Assembly: GCA_035535495.1 (NCBI GenBank) | Contig: DATLQA010000036.1 | Span: forward strand, 1-57,392 | Source: DASUZB01 sp035535495 | GTDB taxonomy: Bacteria > Actinomycetota > CALGFH01 | Direction: 5' to 3' | Length of the DNA: 57,392 nucleotides | In this document: positions 1 to 8,158 of the stretch, in pieces | Position numbering within the stretch: position 1 is the first letter of the stretch | Layout: every line of letters begins with the position of its first letter | Position numbers and translations under genes: made by a program | The notes under the pieces: generated by a model | The model's input: only the letters and a program-made list of their open reading frames with translations | What the model was told of the DNA's origin: nothing | Databases searched by the model: none

Positions 1-96
1 GCCGTCCCGGTAGACGGCGACCTGGATGCCCCGTTCGGTCCCGGACTCGACCAGCTGGTCGATCGCCTGCTGCACCTGCTGCTGGAGCTTGTCCAT
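1..96 (-). CDS. Beta-lactamase-family serine hydrolase, N-terminal fragment
   Basis: Only the first 32 codons lie in the window; the gene runs off the left edge. The start ATG (complement of 94-96) is preceded by AAGGAG at about 8 nt, a clear ribosome-binding site. The peptide opens with a Gln-rich helix and reaches RGIQVAVYRDG, the usual beginning of the class C beta-lactamase/EstB/DD-peptidase-like fold, where this first strand comes just before the catalytic domain. The SxxK and YxN motifs would lie outside the window, so activity cannot be judged. The family includes esterases as well as beta-lactamases. Resistance should not be assumed. Confidence 0.6.
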   Translation of the reverse strand, partial: MDKLQQQVQQAIDQLVESGTERGIQVAVYRDG

Positions 97-129
97 GCGG
101 GTCTCCTTGTGGTGAGGGGAGTCGGGCGT

Positions 130-267
130 TCATCGCGGGGGTGGCAGCCGCCGCACGCCGATGCGCCCGGCCGAGCCGGCGAGCACCTGGCCGACCACGG
201 CCGGCTCCACGCCGCGGCCGCGCAGGTCGGCGACCAGGCTGCCGAGGATATCGGGGGTCACCGACAT
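130..267 (-). CDS. Small hypothetical protein (45 aa)
   Basis: A short open frame begins ATG TCG GTG ACC and gives a 45-aa protein with an amphipathic middle (DILGSLVADLRGRGVEP) and a basic, Pro-rich end. It sits 33 nt upstream of the serine hydrolase on the same strand, so the two could be one transcript. A GGAG lies about 13 nt before the ATG, which is a weak site. I do not recognise the family. It could be a genuine small gene, the decayed end of a larger one, or chance in GC-rich DNA. Confidence 0.35.
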   Translation of the reverse strand: MSVTPDILGSLVADLRGRGVEPAVVGQVLAGSAGRIGVRRLPPPR

Positions 268-332
268 CGAGTCCCATCATCTCCACCTGCTGGCGGCTGG
301 CTGGTCGAGCCTGGCGGAGCTTCTCGCGGGAC

Positions 333-1187
333 TCAACCCTGGTTGGCGTGGTCCCGGAGCCAGCCCAAGGCCGCCGGGGCCGAGCTGAGGACCGAGACGT
401 GGCCGTCGTCCGGGCGGAGCCACAGGTCCGCCGAGCGGGTGTGGCGCGCCAGCCACTGGGCGTGCGAGCTGGGCACCATCCGGTCCTGGCCGCCGTGCAG
501 GAACAGGACTGGCGAGCGTACCTGCCCAGGGTCAAAGCCCCATGGGGCGACGTAGGACAGCTCGTCGTCGATCATCCCGCCAGGACCGCCTTCCAAGGCT
601 TGCCCGGCGACGCCAGCCAGCCAGGACCATGCACCCGCGAGTGCGGCGTGATCCGCCGGGGTGAACTGTTCCGGGTCGAACTCGGTGGACGCCAGGTAGT
701 CCTCGAGCGCCGCGCGTCCCTTGGCGGCGGCGCGCAGTTCCGCCGCGCCGGCGGCTGCCATGCCCGCGAACCAGTCAAGCCCCTCGGCGTCGAATGGCGC
801 CATCCCTGATGCGCAGACCACCGCCAGGACCCGCTCTGGCATGAGCGCGCCGCTCGCCAGGGCGAAGGTGCCCCCACCGGAATGGCCCATCACCGCGAAT
901 TGCTCGATGTCCAAGGCGTCGGCGATGGTCGACACGTCAGCGGCCGCTGCTGCGATGTCCCGGCCTGGGTGAGGAGTTGATCCGCCGTAACCCGGCCGGT
1001 CATGGGACACCCAGCGGATGCCGTACCGGGCAGCGGCCGGGAACAAGGGCCTGGGCGGCGCGCCAGTGTTCGGCGTCCCGTGGTGCCAGATCACGGTGAG
1101 GCGGGCGTCGGCGCCGTCCGTGGAGGCGTCGTAGATATGCAGCGCGCGCCCGTCGTTGAGCTTGAGATCAGTCTCTGTCACCACCAC
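333..1187 (-). CDS. Alpha/beta hydrolase
   Basis: A 284-aa alpha/beta-hydrolase-fold enzyme, probably cytoplasmic; substrate unknown. Visible features in order are an HGTP oxyanion-hole motif (about residue 36), DRPGYG (about 63), the nucleophile elbow GHSGGG with Ser at about 103, an acid-loop Asp in HGGQDRMVP (about 235) and the catalytic His in DDGHVSVL (about 263). The triad therefore looks complete. Length is normal for the family. I chose the GTG at 1187 because homology-like sequence starts there; two more GTG codons follow directly (1184, 1181), and the open frame extends to 1310 without convincing content. No Shine-Dalgarno is visible, so it may be leaderless. It may be co-transcribed with the glycosyltransferase upstream at 1367. 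Confidence 0.8.
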   Translation of the reverse strand: MVVTETDLKLNDGRALHIYDASTDGADARLTVIWHHGTPNTGAPPRPLFPAAARYGIRWVSHDRPGYGGSTPHPGRDIAAAAADVSTIADALDIEQFAVMGHSGGGTFALASGALMPERVLAVVCASGMAPFDAEGLDWFAGMAAAGAAELRAAAKGRAALEDYLASTEFDPEQFTPADHAALAGAWSWLAGVAGQALEGGPGGMIDDELSYVAPWGFDPGQVRSPVLFLHGGQDRMVPSSHAQWLARHTRSADLWLRPDDGHVSVLSSAPAALGWLRDHANQG

Positions 1188-1366
1188 TCGCCGAGCGTAC
1201 CTACGGTGAGCGGGCTCCGCCAACCGGCAGAAGCGGCTCGCGGGCCGGGGTCTGCACATCGTTGCCAGCAGGCGCGCGAGCCCTCTTCGGCCGGCAGGGA
1301 CCGGCGGCACTGCGACGTCATATCGAAGGAATTAGCACGGCAGTTTCGAGCAGCCGGCACCACACC

Positions 1367-2950
1367 CTAGAGGAGTTCGGCGATGAGGCTCGCCGCGCGG
1401 GCGGCGCCGTCGGTCTCGACCGGGCGGTAGTCGACCGTTCGGCCGAGCTCGGCGGCGATGGCCTCGGCGATCGTGTCGGGGTCGCTGCTGGCGTAGTCCA
1501 TCCGGCGGCCCGCCTGGTAGCGGTCCAGGCGGTGAGCGACGTGGTAACGCTGCTCGAAGTGGTGGGCGAGGGGGAAGTACAGGAACGGTCGCCGGTTGGC
1601 GACGAGCTCCATGCAGGTGCTGAGACCGCCCTGGACGATCGCGAGGTCGCAGACGGCCAGGTGCCGGTAGAGCTGGGGGACGAAGGCCCGGACGTCCAGA
1701 CCGTCCTGGCGAGGCAGGCTGGCCGGGTCGATGCGGGGCCCAGCCACCACGATCATGCGCAGCTCGGGGACGGCGCGCCTGGCGAGTGGGTAGGCGGCGA
1801 TCACCTTCCGGAGCAGCGCCCCACCGACCCCGGAGCCGCCGACGGTGACGATGCAGACCCGCTCGCCGGGGTGGTAGCCGAGCTCCGAACGGAGCGCCTC
1901 GGTGTCGCCGAGCCGGGCGGGGTCGAAGCCGGTGACGTAGCCGGCGAAGTGGTAGTTCGCCTCGACCCACTCGCGGATCGGTGGCAAGTCAGGGCCGAAG
2001 CGGCCGCCAACGACGTCCTGGGAGTTGCCGACGAAGATCGCCCGGTCCCGAAGCCTTGGGAAGCGGGCGATGTGCTCGATCATCTCGGCGTTGTAGTCGG
2101 CGGTGAGCAGGCGCTCCTGGTCGCCGCCGTCGGGCATCGGCAGCCAGCCGACGAAGTCGGTCATCCACACGTACGCGGTCTGTTTCAGCTCCGGGTTCTC
2201 GTGCAGGAAGTAGTCGACGTCCCAGGCCTCGTCGCCGATCACGAGGTCATAGTGGCCGTCGGTGACCACCTCCTGGAAGACCATGAAGTTGGCGACCAGG
2301 ATCTCGTCCATGCGGCGGATGGCCTGGAAGGCGTGCAGGTCGTGCTCGCCAGACTCGGCCTCGATGTGGGCCGACTCGCTTGCCAGCAGCGCGGAGGCGG
2401 GATGGACCCGTTCGCCTTCCGCCTCGAGCACGCGGGTGACTGGATCCTGGGCCAGCCAGTCGATCTCGAGGTTCGGGGTTCGCTCCCGTACCGCCTTGGC
2501 GATGGCCACGTCGCGCTGGGCGTGGCCCAGCCCGATCGGCGAGGAGATGTACAGCGCCCGTCGCGGGCGCCGCAGCGCCCGCGTCCAGGTCCGCGCCGGC
2601 ACCGCCCGCCGCGAGGTGACCGATTCGACGAACCGCCGGATGAGCAGGTTGACCTGCACCGGGTCGCGGGCCTGGGCGGCATGGCCGCCGCCTTCGATGG
2701 TGACCAGCATGCCGCCGGTCAGCTCGGCCGCCGCCACCCCGGTGGCGTGCGGCACGATCGCGTCCTCGTCGCCGTGGATGACCAGCACCGGGCAGCGGAC
2801 CCGACCCAGGACGCCTTCGACCTCCCCCTGGCTGGTCAGTCCGGGTGCCAGCTCGGTGAGGACCAGCGTCTCCCCGGTCGTCTCCAGCCCCCAGCCCACC
2901 ATGTCCTCGATCTGCTTGGTGGAGTGGGGCTCGGTGAAGATCTTGCGCAT
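1367..2950 (-). CDS. Glycosyltransferase fused to a truncated alpha/beta hydrolase
   Basis: Two parts are visible in 527 aa. Residues about 1-115 are the C-terminal half of an alpha/beta hydrolase, with the acid loop HGDEDAIVP (about 59-67) and a GGGH catalytic-His motif (about 87-90). Residues from about 131 are a GT-B glycosyltransferase of the UGT/MurG-like kind, with an N-terminal SSPIGLGHAQRD nucleotide-fold entry, a glycine-rich VGGSGVGG, and a late donor-binding segment GGLSTCMEL followed by an HHFEQ. The hydrolase lacks its N-terminal half, including the nucleophile Ser. The reading frame stays open and hydrolase-like upstream to at least 3062, but I find no ATG, GTG or TTG there. The first usable start is the internal ATG at 2950. 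The glycosyltransferase half looks complete and may still work; the hydrolase half cannot. Confidence 0.7.
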   Translation of the reverse strand: MRKIFTEPHSTKQIEDMVGWGLETTGETLVLTELAPGLTSQGEVEGVLGRVRCPVLVIHGDEDAIVPHATGVAAAELTGGMLVTIEGGGHAAQARDPVQVNLLIRRFVESVTSRRAVPARTWTRALRRPRRALYISSPIGLGHAQRDVAIAKAVRERTPNLEIDWLAQDPVTRVLEAEGERVHPASALLASESAHIEAESGEHDLHAFQAIRRMDEILVANFMVFQEVVTDGHYDLVIGDEAWDVDYFLHENPELKQTAYVWMTDFVGWLPMPDGGDQERLLTADYNAEMIEHIARFPRLRDRAIFVGNSQDVVGGRFGPDLPPIREWVEANYHFAGYVTGFDPARLGDTEALRSELGYHPGERVCIVTVGGSGVGGALLRKVIAAYPLARRAVPELRMIVVAGPRIDPASLPRQDGLDVRAFVPQLYRHLAVCDLAIVQGGLSTCMELVANRRPFLYFPLAHHFEQRYHVAHRLDRYQAGRRMDYASSDPDTIAEAIAAELGRTVDYRPVETDGAARAASLIAELL

Positions 2951-3080
2951 GAAGAACTCGAGGAAGTCGCGATAGTCACGCAGCCAGTGGTGCCGGTTGT
3001 ACTTCGCCCAGCCCTCGGTCGTGTCGAGTTCCTCGTCGAACGGATAGACCGCCTGCAGGTGGGCGGACCGCGTCCAGAGT
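2951..3080 (-). pseudogene. Untranslated remnant of the hydrolase N-terminal part
   Basis: In the frame of the 1367-2950 gene this stretch reads without a stop, and includes DTTEGWAKYNRHHWLRDYR, which resembles the middle of a known actinobacterial alpha/beta-hydrolase family. No start codon is available in frame, and upstream the sequence becomes the promoter and coding region of the divergent MFS gene. The simplest reading is that a rearrangement or deletion removed the 5' half of the hydrolase and brought the MFS/MerR unit next to it. A non-standard start such as CTG cannot be excluded. Confidence 0.55.
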
Positions 3081-3087
3081 ATGATGT

Positions 3088-3101
3088 TTACGTAAGCGTA
3101 A
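3088..3101 (+). promoter_or_regulatory. Probable MerR-type operator upstream of the MFS exporter
   Basis: The inverted repeat TTACG-TAAG-CGTAA stands out in GC-rich DNA and lies 24 bp before the MFS start codon. Paired TTACG/CGTAA half-sites are typical of several actinobacterial MerR-family regulators (LiuR-like sites), and a MerR gene ends this operon. I infer autoregulation by the regulator at 4865. No confident -35/-10 pair was assigned. Confidence 0.6.
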
Positions 3102-3125
3102 GGTTTGGCAGGTGAGGATCGCTCG

Positions 3126-4868
3126 ATGCCGCGTGGACAGGCCGATGGGCAGGTGGAACCGGACGGGCGCTACAAGTGGATCGCCCTTTCGAACACCACC
3201 TTGGGGATGCTGGTGGCCACGATCAACTCCTCGATCGTGATCATCTCCCTGCCGGCCATCTTCCGCGGCATCCACCTCGACCCGCTGCGGCCAGGCAACG
3301 TCAGCTACCTGCTCTGGATGCTGATGGGCTACCTGGTGGTGAGCGCCGTGCTGGTGGTCGCGTTCGGCCGCCTCGGCGACATCTACGGCCGCGTGCGGAT
3401 GTACAACGCCGGCTTCCTGATCTTCACCCTGGCCTCGGTCGCGCTCGGCTTCACGCCCGGCGTCGGCGCCGCCGGGGCGCTCCAGCTGATCGGGCTGCGC
3501 ATCGTCCAGGGGGTCGGCGGCGCCCTGCTCATGGCCAACTCGATGGCGATCCTCACCGACGTGTTCCCGGTCAACGAGCGCGGCATGGCGCTGGGGATCA
3601 ACCAGGTCGCGGCGCTGGCCGGCTCCTTCATCGGGCTGCTCGTCGGCGGGCTCCTGGCCGACACCAACTGGCGAGCGGTGTTCCTGGTCAGCGTCCCGTT
3701 CGGCGTCGTCGGGACCGTCTGGGGCTACCTCAAGCTCCGCGAGGCCGGGCAGCGGAACCAGGGCCGCATCGACTGGGCCGGCAACCTCACCTTCGGGATC
3801 GGGCTGATCGCCGTCCTGGTCGCGATCACCTACGGCATCCAGCCCTACGGCGGCCACACCATGGGATGGACCAGCCCGCTCGTCCTCGGCCTGCTGCTCG
3901 GCGGGGTGGCCCTGCTCGGCCTGTTCCTGGTGGTCGAGCGCCGTTCCACGGATCCCCTCTTCCACCTGGAGCTGTTCCGGATCCGCGCCTTCTCGGCCGG
4001 CAACCTGGCCGGGCTGCTGTCCTCGATCGGCCGTGGGGGCCTGCAGTTCATGCTGATCATCTGGCTGCAGGGCATCTGGCTCCCGCTGCACGGCTACAGC
4101 TTCGCCTCCACGCCGCTGTGGGCCGGGATCTACATGGTCCCCCTCACCCTCGGGTTCCTGATCGCCGGCCCGGTTTCCGGCTGGCTGTCCGACCACCACG
4201 GCGCGCGGCCGTTCGCCACCGGTGGGATGCTGCTCACCGCGGCCAGCTTCGCCGCCCTCCTGCTGCTCCCGATCGACTTCCCCTACCTGGTGTTCGCCGC
4301 GCTGCTGCTGGCCAACGGCATCGGTTCCGGGCTGTTCGCCGCCCCGAACAGCGCCGGGATCATGAACAGCGTGCCGGCGCGGCAGCGCGGCGCCGCCTCC
4401 GGGATGCGGGCCACCTTCCAGAACGCCGGGTTCGTGCTGTCGATCGGGCTGTTCTTCTCGCTGATGATCGCCGGCCTGGCCGCGCGGCTGCCGACCACGC
4501 TGTACGCCGGGCTGACCGCCAGCGGGGTGCCACCGGACACCGCCGACCGGATCGCCCACCTGCCGCCGGTGGGCAGCCTGTTCGCCGCCTTCCTCGGCTA
4601 CAACCCGATCAAGACGCTGCTGGGGCCGGCGGCGCTCGACCACCTGAGCCCGTCCCAGGCCGCCAACCTCACCGGCACCCGGTTCTTCCCCGGGCTGATC
4701 GCCGGGCCGTTCCGGCACGGTCTTGCCATCGTGTTCGCCGCCGCGCTGGTCATGTCGCTGATCGCCGCGGGCGCCTCCTGGCTGCGCGGCGGCCGGTACG
4801 TCCACCAGGAGGTGGCCACGCCTGAGCCTCCGGTGGGGGCGGCCGAACGGGAGGAGCTGCCGGCATGA
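3126..4868 (+). CDS. MFS multidrug exporter, DHA2 (14-TM) type
   Basis: A 580-aa integral membrane protein of the major facilitator superfamily, probably a drug/proton antiporter in the cytoplasmic membrane. The GRLGDIYGRVRMY segment is the MFS motif A in loop 2-3, and RIVQGVGGALLMANSMAIL matches the motif in helix 5 (motif C neighbourhood). The number of hydrophobic stretches and the length fit 14 helices. I chose ATG 3126, which has GGTGAGG 8 nt upstream, over an in-frame TTG at 3105. It ends in a 4-bp ATGA overlap with the MerR gene, so the two are co-translated. The usual pattern of a regulator encoded beside its exporter suggests drug-induced expression. Substrate is unknown. Confidence 0.9.
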   Translation: MPRGQADGQVEPDGRYKWIALSNTTLGMLVATINSSIVIISLPAIFRGIHLDPLRPGNVSYLLWMLMGYLVVSAVLVVAFGRLGDIYGRVRMYNAGFLIFTLASVALGFTPGVGAAGALQLIGLRIVQGVGGALLMANSMAILTDVFPVNERGMALGINQVAALAGSFIGLLVGGLLADTNWRAVFLVSVPFGVVGTVWGYLKLREAGQRNQGRIDWAGNLTFGIGLIAVLVAITYGIQPYGGHTMGWTSPLVLGLLLGGVALLGLFLVVERRSTDPLFHLELFRIRAFSAGNLAGLLSSIGRGGLQFMLIIWLQGIWLPLHGYSFASTPLWAGIYMVPLTLGFLIAGPVSGWLSDHHGARPFATGGMLLTAASFAALLLLPIDFPYLVFAALLLANGIGSGLFAAPNSAGIMNSVPARQRGAASGMRATFQNAGFVLSIGLFFSLMIAGLAARLPTTLYAGLTASGVPPDTADRIAHLPPVGSLFAAFLGYNPIKTLLGPAALDHLSPSQAANLTGTRFFPGLIAGPFRHGLAIVFAAALVMSLIAAGASWLRGGRYVHQEVATPEPPVGAAEREELPA

Positions 4869-5344
4869 GCGGCCGGCGGCTGCGCATCGGGGAAGCGGCG
4901 GCGCTGGCCGGCGTCTCGGTCCGTACCCTGCGCTACTACGAGGAGCTTGGGCTGCTGGCCCCGTCGGCGCACAGCCCGGGCGGAGCCCGCCGGTACGCGG
5001 AGGAGGATCTCGCCCGCCTGGCCCGCATCCGCGAGCTCAAGGACCTGCTCGGGTTCAACCTCGACGAGGTCCGGATCGTCCTGGCGGCCGAGGACCGGCT
5101 CGGCTCGCTCCGGGCCGCCTACCATGCCGAGGCCGACCAGGCCGCCCAGGAGGCGATCGTCCTCGAAGCGCTGGAGATCAACACCCGGCTGCAGGCGGCG
5201 GTGGAGGCCAAGCTCGGGCACCTCACCGCGTTCCAGGCCCGGCTGCGGGACAAGGCGGTCCGCTACCGGGCAGTCCTGACCGAGCTCCGGGCCCTTGGCG
5301 GCACCCCGGCATCTGGCGTGGAGGACCTCGCCGGGAACCGGTGA
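4865..5344 (+). CDS. MerR-family transcriptional regulator
   Basis: A 159-aa DNA-binding protein. Residues 6-75 form the winged helix-turn-helix of the MerR family: RIGEAAALAGVSVRTLRYYE, then a GARRY wing motif. The rest is a long dimerisation coiled coil and a C-terminal effector segment without the clustered Cys residues of metal sensors, so a small organic ligand is more likely. It overlaps the MFS stop codon by 4 bp. The inverted repeat at 3088-3101 is a plausible target. The TCR-type wing (E/D-rich, LGFNLDEVR) resembles regulators of exporters and of leucine/acyl-CoA pathways. Confidence 0.88.
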   Translation: MSGRRLRIGEAAALAGVSVRTLRYYEELGLLAPSAHSPGGARRYAEEDLARLARIRELKDLLGFNLDEVRIVLAAEDRLGSLRAAYHAEADQAAQEAIVLEALEINTRLQAAVEAKLGHLTAFQARLRDKAVRYRAVLTELRALGGTPASGVEDLAGNR

Positions 5345-5362
5345 GCTCGGCCGGCGTCGCGG

Positions 5363-5920
5363 TCAGTCCGTTCCGGTGGTGATCCGCACCCCATGGAACT
5401 CGACCTCGGCGGGCTCCAGGAACCGGCGGCCGTTGACCTCGTCGTGGCGCATGAACGTGGGCGGTGCGACCTTGATCCGGAGTGAGTACTCCCCGTCGCC
5501 GGGCACCCGCCAGTTGCGCCCGTAGTGGTAGAGCATCGGGTGCCACAGCATCGGCTGCTCGTGGGTGCCGAGCTCGGTCCCGTCCGCGCCGGTCAGCGTG
5601 ACCGAGACCCCGCAGTCGGGGATGAAGCGCCCGTCGCCGGCGTCGCGGACGCTGACCTCGACGTGGCAGTTGTCCTCGCCGGCCTCGACCCACTCGACCC
5701 CGTTGCCGGTCCAGCGGTACATGCCTTCGGCACGCTCGACGGCGTAGCCGATCAGGTAGTCGCCGGCGTGCTGCTCGCCGCCGTCGTCGGCGATCTTGCC
5801 GGTCATCAGGTGCAGGGCGCGGCCGTACGCGTCGCCCTGCGCGCGGGCGAACTCGAGCTGCTCGGCGCTGGCCTCGTCGGTGTCGGGATCCATCGGCGGG
5901 TGCTGAGTCTCGTGGGACAT
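5363..5920 (-). CDS. Fe2+/Cu2+ p19-like (iron transport) family protein
   Basis: A 185-aa protein matching the Iron_transport/p19/Tp34 family (PF10634 as I recall it), whose periplasmic members bind Cu/Fe through Met and His residues and work with FTR1-type permeases. Visible landmarks are the Met/His cluster MLWHPMLYHYGRNW and the following GDGEYSLRIKVAPPTFMRH, the core of the immunoglobulin-like fold. Unlike classical p19 it has no signal peptide or lipobox: the N-terminus is acidic and hydrophilic (MSHETQHPPMDPDTDE). It would thus stay in the cytoplasm unless exported otherwise. No permease gene is adjacent. GGAGG precedes the ATG. It is convergent with the MerR gene. Confidence 0.75.
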   Translation of the reverse strand: MSHETQHPPMDPDTDEASAEQLEFARAQGDAYGRALHLMTGKIADDGGEQHAGDYLIGYAVERAEGMYRWTGNGVEWVEAGEDNCHVEVSVRDAGDGRFIPDCGVSVTLTGADGTELGTHEQPMLWHPMLYHYGRNWRVPGDGEYSLRIKVAPPTFMRHDEVNGRRFLEPAEVEFHGVRITTGTD

Positions 5921-6092
5921 GCGGGCTTCCTCCTGTCGGTACCTGCCGAAGGGCGGGCCGCTCCATAGCTACCCCCAAGCATCCTGCCTCACCCTCCCGC
6001 GGACGCCCAGCGGCGCGGTGTCCACCTGGGAGGACGTGGGGTGTCGACTGCGGGCGGATGTGGCGGATGCCCGGCGGCGGTAGGGTCGCGGC

Positions 6093-7289
6093 ATGCAGGA
6101 GGGAGCCGGGCGTCCACCACGGGCGCGTGTCAGCCCGTGGGTGTTCGACAGCATGCTGGCGGTGGCGGCCGCCGCCTTGAGCATCAGCTTGTTCGCCTCC
6201 GAGCTGTCGCCCGCCGGGCTGCCAGGCGGCGTGGTCGTCCTGGGGTACGCGCTGGCCCTGCTGCACACCCTGGCGCTCGCGGCACGGCGGCGGTTCCCGC
6301 TGGCGGTGCTTGCGACCAGCCTGGCCAGCGGGCTCGCGTTCGCGGCCATCGGCCTGCCGACCTTCGTGCTCGGGCCGGCGATCCTGGTGCCGGTCTACAC
6401 CGTGGCGGCGTACTGCGAATGGCGCGCCTCGCTCGCGGGCCTGGCCGCCGCCGAGCTCGCCCTGGCCGCGGTCCAGCTCACCCCGGCCGAGGCCGAGCTG
6501 AGCACCTGGGTCGGCAACACCCTGGTCCTGGCCGCCGCCTGGCTGCTGGGCAACTTCGTCGGCGATCGCCGCGCCTACGCCACCCAGCTGGAGGAGCGAA
6601 CCGCCGAGCTCGAGCAGGCCCGCGAGGACCTGGCTCGCCGGGCGGTCGCCGAGGAGCGCCTCCGGCTCGCCCGCGAGCTGCACGACGTGGTCGCCCACAG
6701 CATGAGCGTGATCGCGGTGCAGTCGGGCGTCGGCGCCCACGTCGCGGCGACCCAGCCCGAGGAGGCGCGGAAGGCACTTGCGGCCATCGAGACCATCAGC
6801 CGGGCGGCGCTGGAGGAGCTGCGGCGGCTGCTGGGCGTGCTCCGCCAGGACGACGGCGACGAACCGCAGGGCAGCCTCGCCCCCGTGCCCGGCCTGGCCG
6901 ACCTCGACACCCTGCTGGCCCAGGTGGCCAAGGCGGGCCTGGCCGTGAAGCTGCGGGTGGAGGGGACCAGGCCGGAGCTGCCAGCCGGCGTCGACCTGTC
7001 CGCCTACCGGATCGTCCAGGAAGCGTTGACCAACGTGGTCAAGCATGCCGGACCGGCACGCGCCCAGGTCGTGGTGTGCTACGGCGACCAGGAGGTGGCC
7101 GTCGAGGTCACCGACAACGGCAAGGGCGTGGCGCCGGCCGGCGACGGCCGGACCGCGAAGGTCGGCCACGGGATCATCGGCATGCGCGAGCGGGTGGCCC
7201 TGTTCGGCGGCGACCTCGAGGCCGGGCCCAGGCCGGGCGGCGGCTTCCGGGTCGCCGCCCGCCTGCCCTTCACGGCGGACCGGCCATGA
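6093..7289 (+). CDS. Two-component sensor histidine kinase (NarL-system, HisKA_3)
   Basis: A 398-aa membrane kinase. The first about 150 residues hold four or five hydrophobic helices with little outside loop, so the signal is probably sensed in the membrane. A coiled coil follows (residues about 165-190), then the HisKA_3 dimerisation box RLARELHDVVAHSMSVIAV with the phospho-accepting His at about 199. The ATPase domain shows DNGKGVAP and GHGIIGMRERV (N and G boxes). It overlaps the response regulator by ATGA. Kinases of this shape next to a DrrAB-like ABC exporter, as here, often answer membrane-active antibiotics; that role is inferred. Confidence 0.92.
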   Translation: MQEGAGRPPRARVSPWVFDSMLAVAAAALSISLFASELSPAGLPGGVVVLGYALALLHTLALAARRRFPLAVLATSLASGLAFAAIGLPTFVLGPAILVPVYTVAAYCEWRASLAGLAAAELALAAVQLTPAEAELSTWVGNTLVLAAAWLLGNFVGDRRAYATQLEERTAELEQAREDLARRAVAEERLRLARELHDVVAHSMSVIAVQSGVGAHVAATQPEEARKALAAIETISRAALEELRRLLGVLRQDDGDEPQGSLAPVPGLADLDTLLAQVAKAGLAVKLRVEGTRPELPAGVDLSAYRIVQEALTNVVKHAGPARAQVVVCYGDQEVAVEVTDNGKGVAPAGDGRTAKVGHGIIGMRERVALFGGDLEAGPRPGGGFRVAARLPFTADRP

Positions 7290-7954
7290 CCACCCGGGTG
7301 GTGGTCGCCGACGACCAGACCCTGGTCCGGGCCGGCTTCCGGGTCCTGGTCGACTCGGCACCCGACCTCGAGGTGGTCGGCGAAGCCGGCGACGGCGCCG
7401 AGGCCGTCGAGCTGGCCCGCCGGGAGCGGCCCGACGTGGTGCTCATGGACATCCGCATGCCGGTGATGGACGGCCTGGAGGCGACCAGGCGCATCGCCAC
7501 CGACCAGGCGCTCGCCGGCGTCCGCGTCCTGGTGCTCACCACCTTCGACCTCGATGAGTACGTCTACCAGGCGCTGCGCGACGGGGCCAGCGGCTTCCTG
7601 CTCAAGGACACCCCACCGGCCGACCTGCTGGCCGCCATCCGCGTGGTGGCCGCCGGGGACGCGCTGCTGGCCCCGCGCATCACCCGCCGGCTGATCGCCG
7701 AGTTCGCCCGCCGGCCGGATCCCGCCCGGGCCGCGCCCGCCGCGCTGGAGCACCTCACCGACCGTGAGCGGGAAGTCTTGGCCCTGGTCGCCCGCGGCCT
7801 GTCCAACGCCGAGATCGCCGAACGGCTGGTGGTGAGCCCGGCGACCTCGAAGACCTACGTGAGCCGGATCCTGACCAAGCTGCACGCCCGCGACCGGGCG
7901 CAGCTGGTGGCGATCGCCTACGAGACCGGCCTGGTCACCCCCGCCTCCGGCTGA
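7286..7954 (+). CDS. Response regulator, NarL/FixJ family (LuxR HTH)
   Basis: A 222-aa regulator. The receiver domain shows the acidic pocket (ADDQ), the phospho-acceptor Asp in VVLMDIRMPVMDG (about residue 54), the switch Thr in VLTTFD and the Lys in FLLKDTPP. The C-terminal LuxR-type helix-turn-helix begins LTDREREVLALVARGLSNAEIA and has the recognition helix near TSKTYVSRILTKLHARDR. The start is fixed by the ATGA overlap with the kinase gene. It is expected to control the ABC exporter genes that follow on the same strand about 200 bp downstream. Confidence 0.93.
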   Translation: MTTRVVVADDQTLVRAGFRVLVDSAPDLEVVGEAGDGAEAVELARRERPDVVLMDIRMPVMDGLEATRRIATDQALAGVRVLVLTTFDLDEYVYQALRDGASGFLLKDTPPADLLAAIRVVAAGDALLAPRITRRLIAEFARRPDPARAAPAALEHLTDREREVLALVARGLSNAEIAERLVVSPATSKTYVSRILTKLHARDRAQLVAIAYETGLVTPASG

Positions 7955-8158
7955 CCGCCCTGCCGCCGTCGCCTCGCGGCGGGTCGCGCGTTTCCCCCAG
8001 TTGATCCACCCGCGCGGCATACGCCCGCCGGCCGACACGCAACTGTCCGCCGTGGACCGACGACGGCGGCCGTCCCGCTTCGTACCGTCGAGGTGCCAGC
8101 GCTCCCGACACGATCGGCTCCGGCGAGGAGACCAGCGGGGGCGGAGAAGGAGGCAGGC

